64,000 bases of DNA from Sipunculus nudus (GCA_026874595.1 CM049309.1:23255033-23319032), one strand, 5' to 3'; shown: positions 11,401 to 22,780, counted from the stretch's first letter. The notes: generated by a model not told the origin, from the letters alone. Numbers and translations are program-made.

Positions 11401-14009
11401 TATGTGTATATAATATAAATATATAATTTAAATATATAATAATCAAATATTCACAATCATGTCTTAAGGAGACTTACATCTCTAGCATTCTCATTATTAC
11501 GTCTCTGTGACGCTCAAGTTTCACAAAATATATCACAAAATAAAACACATCACCCTTAAGAATAATGACACAGTAACAGTTTTTCCCATATAGAGTACTC
11601 TCAGACATAATACTGATATATTGAGAAGAAAATAAATGCAAATTATATTTTGTTCGTTTCACAAATCATAAAGTCATCTGTTTTCCAGTTGTAATAACCA
11701 ATTCAACAGATAATCTGCGGTTGATCTTCGTCGGAACTGTTTCTGTATCCTGAGAAAATGCCTACTGTTTATCCTTAGCAGTTGGTTAAACTTCAGTTTA
11801 ACAGCCAGTTTAAAAGGAAAACCGCGAAATTTAAACCGAAAAGGGAAAATATCACGCCTTTAAAAAAGTAAAGATGCGAACATGTTTTGAACATGTGTAT
11901 AACCTTTACAAATTAAGGAATTTATGGTGACACACGTTTAACACATATGTGAGTTATAAAACATATTTTCATTTGCGTGTATTAGTCATGAAACATGAGA
12001 GAAATTGCACTTTTTGAAATGAATTTTTACTGAAATCGAATATTCGGCAATACCAAATCCTTCTCTAATCTCGACTGTGGCTGAGCCTCAGCAATCTCCG
12101 TTCTTGGTCTTGAAGTTTCGGGAGGATGTCAGGTGTCCCCTTGAAGTCTTTGACTTTATTTGGGATTTTGCTTATGTACAAACTGATCGCAAGGAGTTTA
12201 CATGTATAAATAACTAAATGGATCATATGTTAAATAAATATTTATCAATTAATGATATAATGATAACTAGGCAGAAAATTTTGAAATTTGACTCCCAAGA
12301 AAATTATTTTTAATTATCACGATGTAACTTTATGTTATTTGAAGTTTTATGAAAGAATTATAAAGACAATAAATATATTGTTAGGATTATGCCTAGAGGG
12401 GGAATAAATTTATTTGTTGCTATTGCGTGATTGTGGTCTTCTTATGAATATTACTCTATGTAAATAGCTGGCCAGATTGTTCTCTGTGGTAATAAATGTC
12501 ACTATTGTAACAATTAATGCACAGGCGATTAGCAGTCCTTATGGTAATATTTGATTGTTTTAGGGGAGGCACCCGTAATGGCTCCATGAACAACAGTTTC
12601 GATGAAGACATTTTATATACTTAAGACACAAATATGTGTATTAGACCGTGTACATTGGATTTCTATGTTTTATTTATGTATAAGAAATTGAAATTTAGAG
12701 TCACCAAGGTATCGGTTATGTATCAGTTTGAAATTTTGTTTTACGAAACATAAATACAATAAGAAAGAAAACATATTTCCACTGATTCAATATAAACTGA
12801 AAAGTAGAGCCAAGCATTATGTTATCATAAGAATCTTATCGTCACTAACATAGCACCCGTTCTTTCTTTGGGACATGTCCGCGATTGTTCGCGACATTTC
12901 TCAAATAATGTCAAATTCTTCAGGATTTACAGAAACATAAGGAAAATAATTTCTATTACAAACTTGGCATCGTTCCCGAAACCTCAAGATCATTAAACTA
13001 ACATTTAAGAGAGAGTTTGCGTGACAGAAATTGGCTTCCGCCATCGTCAATTACAAGATTGATTATTGGTGTAGCTCAGGATAAACGACCACCTGCTGTC
13101 TCGGGAGTCAAAGCAATTCCAGACCACTGATGTGATATAAATGCTTTAATAGTAATGGAGTAGTCTACGGCGAATCACATAGATGCACATATGATCTTTT
13201 GTATGTAATATATATACAGGAAAGAATGTATATTAACTAGACTGGCTTTTTTGTAATCCTTTTAAAACAAATCCAACTATTGAGTAAATTTAATACTAAA
13301 CCCTTACAAATCTCGAAACAATAAAGAAATAATTATAACTTCAGTGATTGGTCTGATATTTCACTCAGGAACATTGGAAAATATAACCATATTTTAAGTT
13401 CAACAAGACAGAAAGGAGACATAATACAGAAAATGCAAGGAAAACGTTACCTAATAAACACAAACAGAGAGCGGCAAGGAGAGCCATTATGCGACGCAAC
13501 TAAGAAACAAAAAATTAAGGACCAAAAGCTCATATGTGAACCTTTCCCTTATGACAATACTCGTAATGCAAGAATTATTCTGTTACATACAGAAACTTCT
13601 TAAAACGTAAAAATCATTCACTGCACATGCAAAACCTGCAGAGAAGTATTGGAGGATATAGAGACTTCAGGTATAAACTTCTTACACCATTCGACAGTTC
13701 GCTATTTTGTCATGCGTCTTATCAGGTATAGTTTTCCTGTACCATTTTGCAATTCTGCCATTACCTGTTTTGACCGCTATGTTCAGGGTTCAAATGTATG
13801 TCCATTACTGACGTTATTTGTAGATAGATATATTACTGGGCATAATGAACACTCCTGTTCTACTCCTTTGAAGGTATGTACGAAACGTGTGCACAGGCTG
13901 ACTAATTTATACCGATTAAATGTTTGCAAATTCAGGTGAAAATAGACAAAAAAGGACTTCCATGGAAAAAAGGCAACAGTGGATATAAACCTTACTCTCT
14001 TTTATCTAT
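8476..14009. other. AT-rich intergenic sequence, no recognised gene
   Basis: No coding region is supported. Open frames are short or need a non-ATG start. Visible structures: a 25-bp triplicate at 9361-9435, a pair of related modules ACCCGTYGCTSATTAC at 9231 and 9437, four exact ATGCAAAT octamers (9455, 9797, 9807, 10072), and many palindromic AACATGTT words at 11100-11340 and 11870-11990. Confidence 0.5.
9361..9435. repeat. 25-bp tandem repeat, three copies
   Basis: The unit ATAACCCTCACGATAATCAT plus GMCTC occurs three times with period exactly 25 (starts at 9361, 9386 and 9411), with two or three differences. It is a very young or conserved small tandem repeat. Confidence 0.9.
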
Positions 14010-15622
14010 TGGGCACCATTCAAATTTAGTAGTAAAACCATGTGCACCTATATTGGTAAACAGAGATTCTCTCTGTCTGGGTATCCTTCTATGCGAGTAG
14101 TAAAGCAACACTTACTGGTAAACAGAGGGATTCTGATCATCATTCTAATCTAGTCGTAAATACTGGTATCCAGAGTATTTCTGGAAATCATTCTTAACTT
14201 GTAGTAAACATCCATACTTGTAAACCAAGGGATTCTTAGCACCATTCCAAACCTGTAGTAAAACTACCTATACTAGTATACAGAGGATACCTGAATATCA
14301 TACATACTAGTAGTAAAACCACCTTTACGGGTATACAGAGGATTTCTGGGAATCATTCTAAACTTGTAGTAAACATCCATTCTGGTAAAACAAGGGATTC
14401 TTAGCACCATTCCAAACCTGTAGTAAAACTACCTATACTAGTATACAGAGGATACCTGAATATCATTCATACTAGTAGTAAAACCACCTTTACTGGTATA
14501 CAGAGTATTTCTGGGAATCATTCTAAACTTGTAGTAAACATCCATACTGGTAAACCAAGGGATTCTTAGCACCATTCCAAACCTGTAGTAAAACTACCTA
14601 TACTAGTATACAGAGGATACCTGAATATCATTCATACTAGTAGTAAAACCACCTTTACTGGTATACAGAGGATTTCTGGGAATCAATCTTAAACTTGTAG
14701 TAAACATCCATACTGGTAAACCAAGGGATTCTTAGCACCATTCCAAACCTGTAGTAAAACTGCCTATACTAGTATACAGAGGATACCTGAATATCATTCA
14801 TACTAGTCGTAAAACCACCTTTATGGGTATACAGAGGATTTCTGGTAATCATTCTAAACTTGTAGTAAACATCCATACTGGTAAACCAAGGGATTCTTAG
14901 CACCATTCCAAACCTGTAGTAAAACTGCCTATACTAGTATACAGAGGATACCTGAATATCATTCATACTAGTAGTAAAACCACCTTTACTGGTATACAGA
15001 AGATTTCTGGGAATCATTTTAATCTTAAAGTAAAACAACCTATACTGATAAACAAAGAAATTCTTGGAATCACTCTAAACTTGAAGTAAAACCACCTATT
15101 CTAATGAACAGAGGATTTCTTGGAATCATTCTTAACTTGAAGTGAAACCACCAATACGGATAAACAAAGGATTTCTTGGAATCATTTTGAACTTAAAGTA
15201 AAACCACCTGTACTGATAAAAAAAAGAAATTCTTGGAATCATTCTAAACTTGAAGTAAAACCACCTATACTGATGAACAGAGGATATATGGGCATCATTC
15301 TAAACTACTAGTAAAACCACCTATACTGATAAACAGAGGATATATAGGCATCATTCTAAACTACTAGTAAAACCACCAATACTGATCTACAGAGGATACC
15401 TGAATATCATTCTATAATAGTAGTAAAACCACCTTTACTCGTATACAGAGGATTTCTGGGAATCATTCTTAACTTGAAGTAAAACCACCTTTACTGATAA
15501 ACAGATGAATTCTTGGAATCATTCTAAACTTGAAGTAAAACCACCAATACTGATAAACAAAGGATTTCTGGGAATCATTTAAACTTAAAGTAAAACCACC
15601 TATACTGATAAACAAAGATATA
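14010..15622. repeat. Satellite, ~55-bp monomer with 165-bp higher-order unit
   Basis: About 29 monomers share the core GTAGTAAAACCACCTATACT then GGTATACAGAGGATT. In the left half three diverged monomers form a 165-bp unit: the word GATTCTTAGC recurs at 14231, 14396, 14561, 14727 and 14892. From about 15010 rightwards the array returns to simple, more diverged monomers (GAAGTAAAACCACC). No coding sense is seen. The right edge lies near the start of a LINE fragment. Confidence 0.95.
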
Positions 15623-15845
15623 TACTTCAAATACTATTCAGCAACATGGCTGCAAATGAAACAGTTGGTTCTTTACATCGCAGAAAATTGACTTTATGCG
15701 CCTCGTAGCCTATTTATTAGGTGGCGATGAAAAGGATCTACCGGACGGAAGAAAAGAAGTTTACTGGTATGGCTTTCACTCATGCGGCGCAATTACGATT
15801 GCCAGTTAGGATACGAAAATTTTGAAAATGCTCGAATAAAACTTT

Positions 15846-16261
15846 ATTCATGCTTTCATCAGTCCAAGGACTGACTGTTCCAACTCCATGTAGTCCTCCT
15901 AGTAAGTCATTGGACCGACTACAGAGAGTGCAGAATGCGGCAGCTAGGCTTGTAACCGGTGCCAAGAATAGCGACCACATTACATCAGTACTTAAAGAAC
16001 TTCATAGGCTCCCTGTGCGACAGCGCATTGATTTAAAAAATTTATAACTGGTGTACAAAACCATAAATGGTCAATCGCCTATTTATATTCGGAACTTTCG
16101 AACATTTTATGTTCCAGTCATGCAGTTTAGGTCATCCGACCAAGGACTTTTATAGCACAAAGTGAGATGTGTCGTTCGAGAGCCTTCTCAGCTGTGGCAC
16201 CAAGGTTGTGGAATGAACTTCCACACTCAATCAGAATTTCATTGTCTTTAGCTATTTTTTA
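15846..16261 (+). pseudogene. LINE reverse transcriptase, C-terminal fragment
   Basis: The frame at about 15908-16045 reads LDRLQRVQNAAARLVTGAK then DHITSVLKELHRLPVRQRID, a segment just after the palm in many LINE reverse transcriptases. A stop at 16045 is followed in the same frame by VYKTINGQSPIYI. After a frameshift, SAVAPRLWNELPHSIR (16188-16235) gives the usual protein end. The piece lacks palm and endonuclease and holds at least one stop and one frameshift. It begins about 200 bp after the satellite array ends. The fragment at 48735-48871 shares the LPVRQRI...INGxSPIYIRN signature and may be the same family. Confidence 0.85.
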
Positions 16262-17109
16262 AAAGAAATATACTACCTAACTTTTTGTATAAGCTTTTGG
16301 TAGTTCTTAGAAATAAGTTTATAGTTAAACATAATAACATAAATTCTACAGTCCTAGGACTCCTAGGACCTGAACAAATATTATAAGTGTTGAATAAACT
16401 AGGCCTAATACAACGCAGCATATATTTCAACTCTACACACTCTGTGCTGGGAGTTCTGTCAGTTGTTGGAAATGAGCACAAATCTAGGTCATTCTATCAA
16501 TGTGTGAAGCATAGTTTTGAAATATTTTTGTGCCAATAGTCTTCGAATGTTAGATGGTGACATGGCTATATGTACAAGGGAATGATGCATAGCCTTTCAT
16601 TTCTAATTACTTACACCACGACTTTATAAAAGGCCACACTGCTGAAAAGAGTATACATTTCTTATGGACCTATAAATCACAAAGACGCACATAAATTCAT
16701 TTTTATTCCAGCATGCACATCCACACAAAAGTTCATGAGAATATGTCCATTCATTGCTGATATCAGCTATTAACAGACAGACGACGGATGACAGACGATG
16801 GACGGACGCCGCGTCATGGCTAAAATTCACGGCTGACCTGGAAAACGGACAATGTTGTATACTGATTTAGGCTATATTGATTAAGCGCTGCAAAAGAGGA
16901 TGAGATAGACTTCACTGATGGGTGAAAAAATTAAACAGGAAAAAGACATTCCACAAAATGTAATGACAGAGACTTAAAAGGATTAAAACGGACCGAGGTA
17001 CAATGGCAGCTACCGATAAATGATAAGACAAACTACGATGAGAGATAACGACATAGACAAAATTCAACGATACTAACTTAAACAAGATAAAACAAGACAA
17101 CACAGGACA
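16262..17109. other. Intergenic with GACGGACGACGG-like dispersed repeat
   Basis: No gene seen. Around 16774-16820 the words GACAGACGACGG, GACGATGGACGG and CGCCGCGTCATGGC occur. This kind of sequence is common as dispersed repeats in marine invertebrates. Family assignment is from memory and unverified. Confidence 0.4.
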
Positions 17110-18465
17110 AATTATAGCTATTTATACTAACACTAAACATATCACTGAAATACATTGACTTTTAAAAAATGGGACAAAGTACACTGATTAGATTAAAGTA
17201 GAAAAAATAAACATAGTTCCCTGAAATACAATGACTTTAGACAAAGAGGGCAAAGTATACTGAAGTACACTTACGTAGAACAAACTATATATAGTTAAGT
17301 GAAATACACTGACTTTAAACATACAGGACAAAGTACACTGAAGTACAATAACATAGAACAACTAAACATAGTTCACTGAAATACACTGACTTTAAACATA
17401 CAGGACAAAGTACACTGAAGTAAAATAACATAGAACAACTAAACATAGTTCACTGAAATACACTGACTTTAAACATACAGGACAAAGTACACTGAAGTAC
17501 AATAACATAGAACAACTAAACATAGTTTACTGAAATACACTGACTTTAAACATACAGGACAAAGTACTCTGAAGTACAATAACATAGAACAACTAGACAT
17601 AGTCCACTGAAATACACTGACTTTAAACATACAGGACAAAGTACACTGAAGTACAATAACATAGAACAACTAAACATAGTTCACTGAAATACACTGACTT
17701 TAAACATACAGGACAAAGTACACTGAAGTACAATAACAGAGAACAACTAGACATAGTTCACTGAAATACACTGACTTTAAACATACAGGACAAAGTACAC
17801 TGAAGTACAATAACATAGAACAACCAAACATAGTTCACTGAAATACACTAACTTTAAACACACAGGACAAAGTTCACTGAAGTACATTAACGTACAACAA
17901 CTACACATAGTACACTGAAAAGTAAAAGGACTTTAATCAAACAGGGCAAAGTACACTATAGTACACTAAAGTAGAAAACTGAACATAGTTCACTGAAATG
18001 TACAAAGACTTTAATCAAACCGGGCACAGTACACTGAAGTACGTTCACGTACAACAACTAAACATAGTTCACTGAAATGTACACTGCCTTTAATCAAACA
18101 GGACAAAGTACATTGAAGTACACCCACATAGAACAAATGAATATAAAACCACGAAATACGGTAACAGGAACTCTCGGCCCTAGAGACACTCGGCCCGGAG
18201 ACACTCGCCCCAAGCAACTCTCGGCCCGAGATAAACTCGGCCCCAAAGTCAGTAGTACACTGAAGTAGACTATCGTAATACAAATAACCAAAGTTCACTG
18301 AAACACAATTACTTTAAACAAACAGGGCAAGGAACACTCAGTACACTAATGATGAACAACTAAACGTAGTTCACTGAAATACACTGACTTTAAACAAAAC
18401 AGGACAAAGTACACTGAAGTACACTAACATAGAACAAATAAATATAATTCACTGGAATACATTGA
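17110..18465. repeat. 77-bp satellite, left block
   Basis: The unit is TTTAAACATACAGGACAAAG, then TACACTGAAGTACAATAAC, then ATAGAACAACTAAACATAG, then TTCACTGAAATACACTGAC, 77 bp in all (for example starts at 17314 and 17391). About seven central copies are nearly identical and the edges are diverged. Short frames on the minus strand are by-products of the repeat. Confidence 0.95.
18169..18246. repeat. GC-rich 16-18-bp repeat inside the 77-bp array
   Basis: CTCGGCCC and near copies (ACTCTCGGCCC, ACTCGGCCCGGAGAC, ACTCGCCCC, ACTCTCGGCCCGAGA, ACTCGGCCCC) occur five times in 78 bp, in the middle of an AT-rich satellite. The base composition is wholly unlike its surroundings. Confidence 0.85.
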
Positions 18466-19176
18466 TACTGATGAAGAAAATGATGATCGCTCAGTCTAAC
18501 TTTCTAAAGAGTTCTGCCCTCTGGATTGGCGGGTCTCCGTCGTTGATGTCGGTGCCGGCTTGTGTCCTGCCTTGGGGCTTTTGGCCTGTGGATGCTGCAG
18601 CTTTCTCTGGTCAACGGTGCGAAAAAACGGTGGCGGCCTCTTGCGGTTTCCTGCTAAGCTTGCGTGGCGTCTCCTCTATCGGCTTCATTAAAATTACGCT
18701 TAAAGGGGTTCCATCACCTATCTGACGTTTACAAACTGAAGGTATTTCCCTGGAGCTTTTATAAAAACAGGCCAGAAAACGTGAATTTCACCGGACACAG
18801 GCTGATTGTTTCGTTTATATCAATTTGCTTACAATATGTGGGGCCCAGCCATAATAATCAAAACAAATTCAGCAAGGGCATCTGGCAGCAAGTCAGATAA
18901 GCCAGAGCTTCGCAAATGGTGTTTTGCAATTAGTGACCTTTCTACCTCCACATATATGCTTCCTACCACCTTAGGCAACATGTTTTACCATTTGTCCACA
19001 TTGCTGTGTTTACAAAACATATTGTTGATAAAAAAGTTCATACATCCTTCACGAAGGCGTTATAAGAAGTTTTCAAAAGCAAAATTACCCTTAGATCATA
19101 AAAATATACACAGAGGAAGCCAGAACTCACATAAATTCTTTTACAAAAGGTAGGTGAATGGGCACCTTTAAGGAGC
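18466..19176. other. Non-satellite insertion splitting the 77-bp array
   Basis: About 700 bp of different composition interrupts the 77-bp satellite. The first 250 bp are GC-rich (about 18520-18720). A frame of 87 codons crosses it (18462-18725), but I recognise no domain and codon use is not convincing. The right end merges into the shared module at 19177. It could be a captured gene or transposon fragment. Confidence 0.6.
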
Positions 19177-19280
19177 GCGGGGGGCTGAAGTCCCAGAATA
19201 CAGCAACCTGGAGCTGCTCGATAAAGCAAAACATCTCAAGTCAGTCAGATATACATTGAATTTAAAGGAACAGGACAAAT
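19177..19280. repeat. Shared ~100-bp module, copy 1
   Basis: It contains GGGGGGCTGAAGTCCCAGA, CAGCAACCTG, AGCTGCTC, ATAAAGCAAAACATC, AGTCAGTCAGATATACATTG and TTTAAAGGAACAGGACAAA. The second copy is at 21286-21399. The last third belongs to the 77-bp satellite unit. Confidence 0.9.
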
Positions 19281-19560
19281 TACACTGAAATACACTAACA
19301 TAGAATAACTAAACATGGTTCACTGAAATACACTGACCTTAAACAAAAAGGGCAAAGCACACTAACTTAGAACAACTAAACATTGTTCACTTAAATACAC
19401 TTACCACAAAGTACACTGAAGTACCCTAACGTAGAACAACTAATCACAGTTCACTCCAATACACTGACTTTAAATAAACAGGACAAAGTACACTCTAGTG
19501 CACTAACGTAGAACAACTGAACATAGTTCACTGAAACAAAATGACTTAGAATAACAAAAA
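19281..19560. repeat. 77-bp satellite, right block (diverged)
   Basis: The CACTGAAATACACTGAC and GGACAAAGTACACT words continue after the insertion with lower identity and lost spacing. From 19560 to about 20050 only weak traces remain (GAACAA, TACACTGA), so this stretch holds decayed satellite and no gene. Confidence 0.85.
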
Positions 19561-20059
19561 GATGCTCTTAATTGCACTGACAAAGAACAACGAAAGAGGA
19601 CTTGGTCCACTAACATACACTGACAGAAAACAAAATAACAATGTACACTTACAGATAGGAATGAAGGAAGACTTATTACTCTAAACACACTGATTAAAAA
19701 TAAAGCAAAGTGCAATGCCAAAGATCATCGTAAGGAGACATATAGGTCATCGAAATACGCTTAGTGAGAACAATAAAACAGACAATGTACAGGGAAGTAC
19801 ACTGGCAGAGAACAAAGCAAGAAGACTTAGTTCACTACCTTACAGTTGCAGAGAAAACAAGGGAACACGAGCAGTAAATGAAACCGACAGAGAATAAAGG
19901 AGGGATAAATAGTTCCTTGAAGTACACTGAGTGAGAACAAGGAAAAAAGGAAAGATGTGCTAGAAAAAACAAACAGAGAGGGAAAAGGACAAATTAAACT
20001 AAAGAACTAAAAACAAGAAAAAAACATAACGTAACCAAACACGCTAAACACACTAGCAC

Positions 20060-21620
20060 ACAAACCCGCAGGTATACTGGTACACAAAACACGCATGTTC
20101 ACTGGTACACAAAATACGCAGATTCACTGTTACAAGAACACGCAGGTATACACACTGGGACATAAAACCCGCAGGTATACACACCGGTACACAGAACACA
20201 CAGGTATATACACTGGCACGCAGCTCACGAAGGTATACACAGTGGTACATAAAACATGCAGGTAATTGGTTTACAAAACACGCAGGTATACACTCTGGCA
20301 CGCAGAACACGCAGGTATACACTCTGGCACGCAGAACACGCAGGTATACACTCTGGCACGCATAACACGCAGGTATACACTCCGGCACGCATAACACGCA
20401 CGTATACATACTAGCAAGCAGAAGACGCAGGTTTACACACTGGTACACAGAACACGCAGGTATACGCTCTGGCACGCAGAACACGTAGGTATACACTCTA
20501 GCACACATAACACGCAGGTATACACTCTGGCACGCATAACACGCAGGTATACACTCTGGCACGCATAACACGCACGTATACATACTAGCAAGCAGAAGAC
20601 GCAGGTTTACACACTGGTACACAAAACACGCAGTTACACTGGTACACAAAACACGCATGTATACGCACTGGCACAAAAAAACATGCAGGTATGCACACTG
20701 GTACAAAAAACACGCAGCTATACTTGTACACAAATTACGCAGGTATACACACCGGTACACAGAACACGCAGGTATACACAATGGCACGCAGAGCACGCAG
20801 GTATACACACTGATACACAAAACATGCAGGTACACTGGTACACAAAACACGCACGTATACACACTGCAACTTTAAACATTGGTATACACATTTGCACGTG
20901 AAACACGCAGGTATACGAACTGGCACACAGAACACGCAGGTATATACACTGGCACACAAAATACATTGGCACACAAAATACGTTGGTTTACACGTGGGCA
21001 CAAAAAAACACGCAGGTATACACACTGGCATACAAACACACAGGTGTACACAGTGACACACAAAAGACATAGCTATTCACACTGGTGCACAAAACACACT
21101 GGTATTCACACTGGCACATAAAACACAAAGGTATACACACTGGCACACAAAACACTCTGGTATACACACTGGCACACAAAACACACAGGTTTACACAGTG
21201 GCACACAAAACACACTGGTTTGCACACTGGCAGGCAAAACACAGATGTACACACTAGCAAACAAAACACACTGGCACACAAAACACGGGGGGGGGGGGCT
21301 GAAGTCCCAGACTTCAGCAACCTGTAGCTGCTCAATAAAGCAAAACATCTTCAGTCAGTCAGTCAGATATACATTGACTTTAAAGGAACAGGACAAAGAA
21401 CACAGTGGCACACAAAACACAGATATACACTGGCACACAAAACACACTGGTTTACACACTGGCAGACAAAATACATAGATATACACAATGGCACACAAAA
21501 CACACTGGTTTACACACTTGCAGACAAAACATATAGCTATACACACTGGCAGACAAAGCACAGGAATACTCACTGGCACACAAAACACACAGGTTTACAC
21601 ACTGGAACCAAAAACACAAA
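20060..21620. repeat. 29-bp minisatellite
   Basis: The unit GCAGGTATACACTCTGGCAC then GCAGAACAC repeats with period 29 (for example 20282 and 20311) for about 1.5 kb. The array is more homogeneous on the left and turns to variants ACACTGGCACACAAAACACA on the right. It is interrupted by module copy 2 at 21286-21399. The minus strand is open in all three frames over long distances because the unit lacks stops and 29 is not a multiple of 3. The resulting cysteine-rich frames (up to 269 codons at 20053-20862) are almost surely by-products. Confidence 0.95.
21286..21399. repeat. Shared ~100-bp module, copy 2
   Basis: It opens with a run of 13 G, then CTGAAGTCCCAGA, CAGCAACCTGTAGCTGCTC, AATAAAGCAAAACATC, three AGTC repeats, and the segment ATATACATTGACTTTAAAGG, which belongs to the 77-bp satellite. 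It sits inside the unrelated 29-bp array. Confidence 0.9.
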
Positions 21621-21626
21621 ACACAA

Positions 21627-22036
21627 ATATGAGGCAAGACACAAGTAATACAATTAGAAAGAAATCAGTGAATAATGTAACAATATAATGAGGTAACATG
21701 CTCTTTTGATACAATAAGTGCAAAGCACAAAATACAAACGATAAACATATATTTATATATTTACACTGGATGGAAAGATCATGTAAAACGTTTTGCGTCT
21801 ATTTTAAACTTAAGAACCAAGCTACTCACAGTATTTCTTGACAGATCAGAGGGTATACCTATCATGTAGATAATAAAATCTATTATTATTTTTTTCGTTT
21901 CTTGTTTACTACTGGAACCCGTGGTAATATAAGGTTCTAATTCTAACTTCTCAAGATCTAAATAAGATCTGATACCGCTAAACAGGTTGGATAACCAGTT
22001 TAAACATATTATCGAGCACCCGGCTTACACACACAT
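21627..22036. repeat. Direct duplication, copy A
   Basis: This segment is repeated at 22870-23262 in the same orientation, offset about 1.21 kb. Landmarks are CGATAAACATATATTTA (21739 against 22949), TTCTTGACAGATCAGAGG, GGTTCTAATTCTAACTTCTC and ATCGAGCACCCGG (22011 against 23230). Divergence is perhaps 15 percent with small indels. No coding sense is seen. Confidence 0.9.
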
Positions 22037-22386
22037 ACACACACACCCAGGCGTATATCCGTACAAAGGAGGACCTTGCTTTCACACTATACTTCCGAGG
22101 ACGAACAGTTCTGCTAGAGTTAGCAAGAAGAGCTATTGAGATCCTAAACACTTAGGGTACGCATGTTTCCTCGCACACTTTTTTTAAAAGAAAAAAAACA
22201 GGAGAACGATGTGTTGACTCAGCGCATAACTTGCGAGGACAACCTGCGAGGACAGTTTATGTCATGTCTTCGTGTCATAGAGAAGACCTACTAATCAGCA
22301 TATCAAACACGCTTGTGTTAAACATATTAATTTATAACAGGATTACAAAAGTAGCCAATAGCCAATAGGCTAGTTTACATGCTTTC

Positions 22387-22389
<3 letters not shown>

Positions 22390-22461
<72 letters not shown>
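22390..22461. repeat. (TA)n microsatellite, 36 units
   Basis: An uninterrupted TA run left of the hairpin. A second TA run (22739-22779) touches the hairpin's right arm. Confidence 0.97.
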
Positions 22462-22469
<8 letters not shown>

Positions 22470-22497
22470 CTGAATTCTCCGGGTGCTGGCTTAAGAC

Positions 22498-22734
22498 AGT
22501 CAATGAACACAAAAAGAAGAGAGACATCAACGCCAACATTTCAAACAATCATATTATTTGGATAACATGTACAGATTGTTGCTAAATTTTCAGCTACCCC
22601 TGTAGCCTTCGTGACTCGCTCTGACGAAGGCAACAGGGGTAGCTGAAAATTTAGCAACAATCTGTACATGTTATCCAAATAATATGATTGTTTGAAATGT
22701 TGGCGTTGATGTCTCTCTTCTTTTTGTGTTCATT

Positions 22735-22738
<4 letters not shown>
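22498..22738. repeat. Perfect inverted repeat, 106-bp arms
   Basis: 22498-22603 and 22633-22738 are exact reverse complements by eye. After one A:A mismatch (22604/22632) a further 8-bp stem GCCTTCGT/ACGAAGGC leaves an 11-base turn, GACTCGCTCTG. The right arm ends directly on a TA microsatellite. It has no coding potential. It may be a foldback or MITE-like element, two head-to-head copies of a Penelope-like terminal sequence, or an assembly or read artefact. Confidence 0.95.

Positions 22739-22779
<41 letters not shown>
22739..22779. repeat. (TA)n microsatellite
   Basis: An uninterrupted TA run fused to the right arm of the hairpin. Confidence 0.97.

Positions 22780-22780
<1 letters not shown>

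Noticed and set aside
15780-15980. Minus-strand frame opposite the LINE fragment
   Set aside because: Shadow of the plus-strand LINE sequence, which has a clear protein signature.
18462-18725. 87-codon frame in the insertion within the 77-bp satellite
   Set aside because: GC-rich, but no domain. Kept only as part of an unexplained insertion.
20053-20862. 269-codon cysteine-rich open frame on the minus strand
   Set aside because: It lies wholly in the 29-bp minisatellite, and the same peptide cycle appears in all three frames, so openness follows from the repeat unit and not from selection for a protein.
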